Origin: SCGC-AG-212-J23 sp035762345
Lineage (GTDB): Bacteria; Pseudomonadota; Gammaproteobacteria; Burkholderiales; SG8-39
Reading direction: 5' to 3'
DNA: 52,481 bases
Assembly (NCBI GenBank): GCA_035762345.1
Contig: DASTPE010000153.1
Span: 1-52,481 of the forward strand
The notes beneath the pieces are model-generated. The model worked only from the letters and a program-made list of their open reading frames with translations, did no database searches and had not been told where the DNA came from. Within the stretch, counting starts at the first letter, position 1, and each line of letters begins with the position of its first letter. A program made the position numbers and the translations under genes. Positions 52,312 to 52,481 of this stretch are shown one piece after another.

Positions 52312-52364
52312 ATTCGGGGTCAGGGTGAAGATTCGCAATACGAGTCACGACCCTGACCCCGAAT
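52312..52364. repeat. 15-bp perfect inverted repeat downstream of glnA
   Basis: ATTCGGGGTCAGGGT (52312-52326) and ACCCTGACCCCGAAT (52350-52364) are exact inverse copies separated by 23 nt. They carry the same GGGTCAG core as the other palindromes, arranged as a REP pair. The element starts 8 bp beyond the glnA stop and probably ends or stabilises the glnA transcript. Confidence 0.7.
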
Positions 52365-52371
52365 CGATGCC

Positions 52372-52481
52372 TTAGGCGGAGTAGTACATCTCGAACTCGA
52401 CCGGGTGCGTTGTCATGCGGAAGCGGGTGAGCTCCTGCTCCTTCAGCTCGACATATGAGTCGAGGAAGTCATCGGAGAATA
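52372..52481 (-). CDS. glnA: Glutamine synthetase, C-terminal end (partial)
   Basis: Only the last 35 codons are in the window. They read FSDDFLDSYVELKEQELTRF, then RMTTHPVEFEMYYSA and a TAA stop, the typical C-terminus of type I glutamine synthetase. Gene order glnA, DUF4124 gene, ntrB, ntrC supports the call. The rest of the gene lies beyond the right edge. Confidence 0.92.
   Translation of the reverse strand, partial: FSDDFLDSYVELKEQELTRFRMTTHPVEFEMYYSA

Overview
The window is high-GC, gene-dense DNA that reads as a betaproteobacterial chromosome, probably from the Burkholderiales, Rhodocyclales or Nitrosomonadales side. The pointers are a tkt-gap-pgk-pyk operon, a pyruvate dehydrogenase operon (aceE-aceF-lpdA) whose LpdA carries its own lipoyl domain, a fused SpeD-SpeE protein, a DUF4124 protein next to ntrBC, and many ATGA/GTGA start-stop overlaps. 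I saw no tRNA, rRNA, CRISPR array, insertion sequence or prophage. This is mostly core chromosome with one decayed gene and one unusual secretion locus.

Layout. 1-1.3 kb: 3' part of a membrane-anchored TAXI-type binding protein. 1.5-8.7 kb (minus): tkt-gap-pgk-yjbQ-maoC-pyk-cupin, central carbon metabolism. 8.8-11.1 kb (plus): nudC and a speDE fusion with a hairpin-rich leader. 11.1-19.3 kb: a secreted ankyrin protein, then a divergent sugar-acid catabolic cluster (SDR, FAH hydrolase and aminotransferase leftward; SDR, IlvD/Edd-type dehydratase, GST and UxaA-type dehydratase rightward). 19.4-24.6 kb: thioredoxin-like protein, rsmE, a second secreted ankyrin-like protein, argA, yggX, an MFS permease and rpiA. 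24.6-30.6 kb (minus): lpdA, aceF, aceE. 30.7-34.3 kb (plus): folD, prlC, exonuclease III.

34.4-43.8 kb holds a type II secretion / type IV pilus-like assembly system. A ten-gene minus-strand operon runs gspG-gspF-gspE-pilM-pilN-pilO-secretin and three minor pseudopilins. It meets a convergent gene for a GspC-like protein with a C-terminal cohesin-like domain. Its first gene is the most unusual object in the window: a LysR-type helix-turn-helix domain fused in frame to the major pseudopilin GspG, so the DNA-binding domain occupies the place of the prepilin leader peptide.

44.2-52.5 kb: a Tat-signal amidohydrolase pseudogene, a small zinc-ribbon membrane protein, a receiver-only response regulator with a small helical protein, malate synthase (aceB), a ketopantoate-reductase-like protein, and the nitrogen regulatory run glnA (3' end only), DUF4124 protein, ntrB, ntrC.

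Scattered through the window are short palindromes with a GGGTCAG core. They sit at or across stop codons, and one supplies the last codons of ntrC. Two divergent gene pairs share the same 8-bp core ATTATACT, which reads as a -10 box on both strands.
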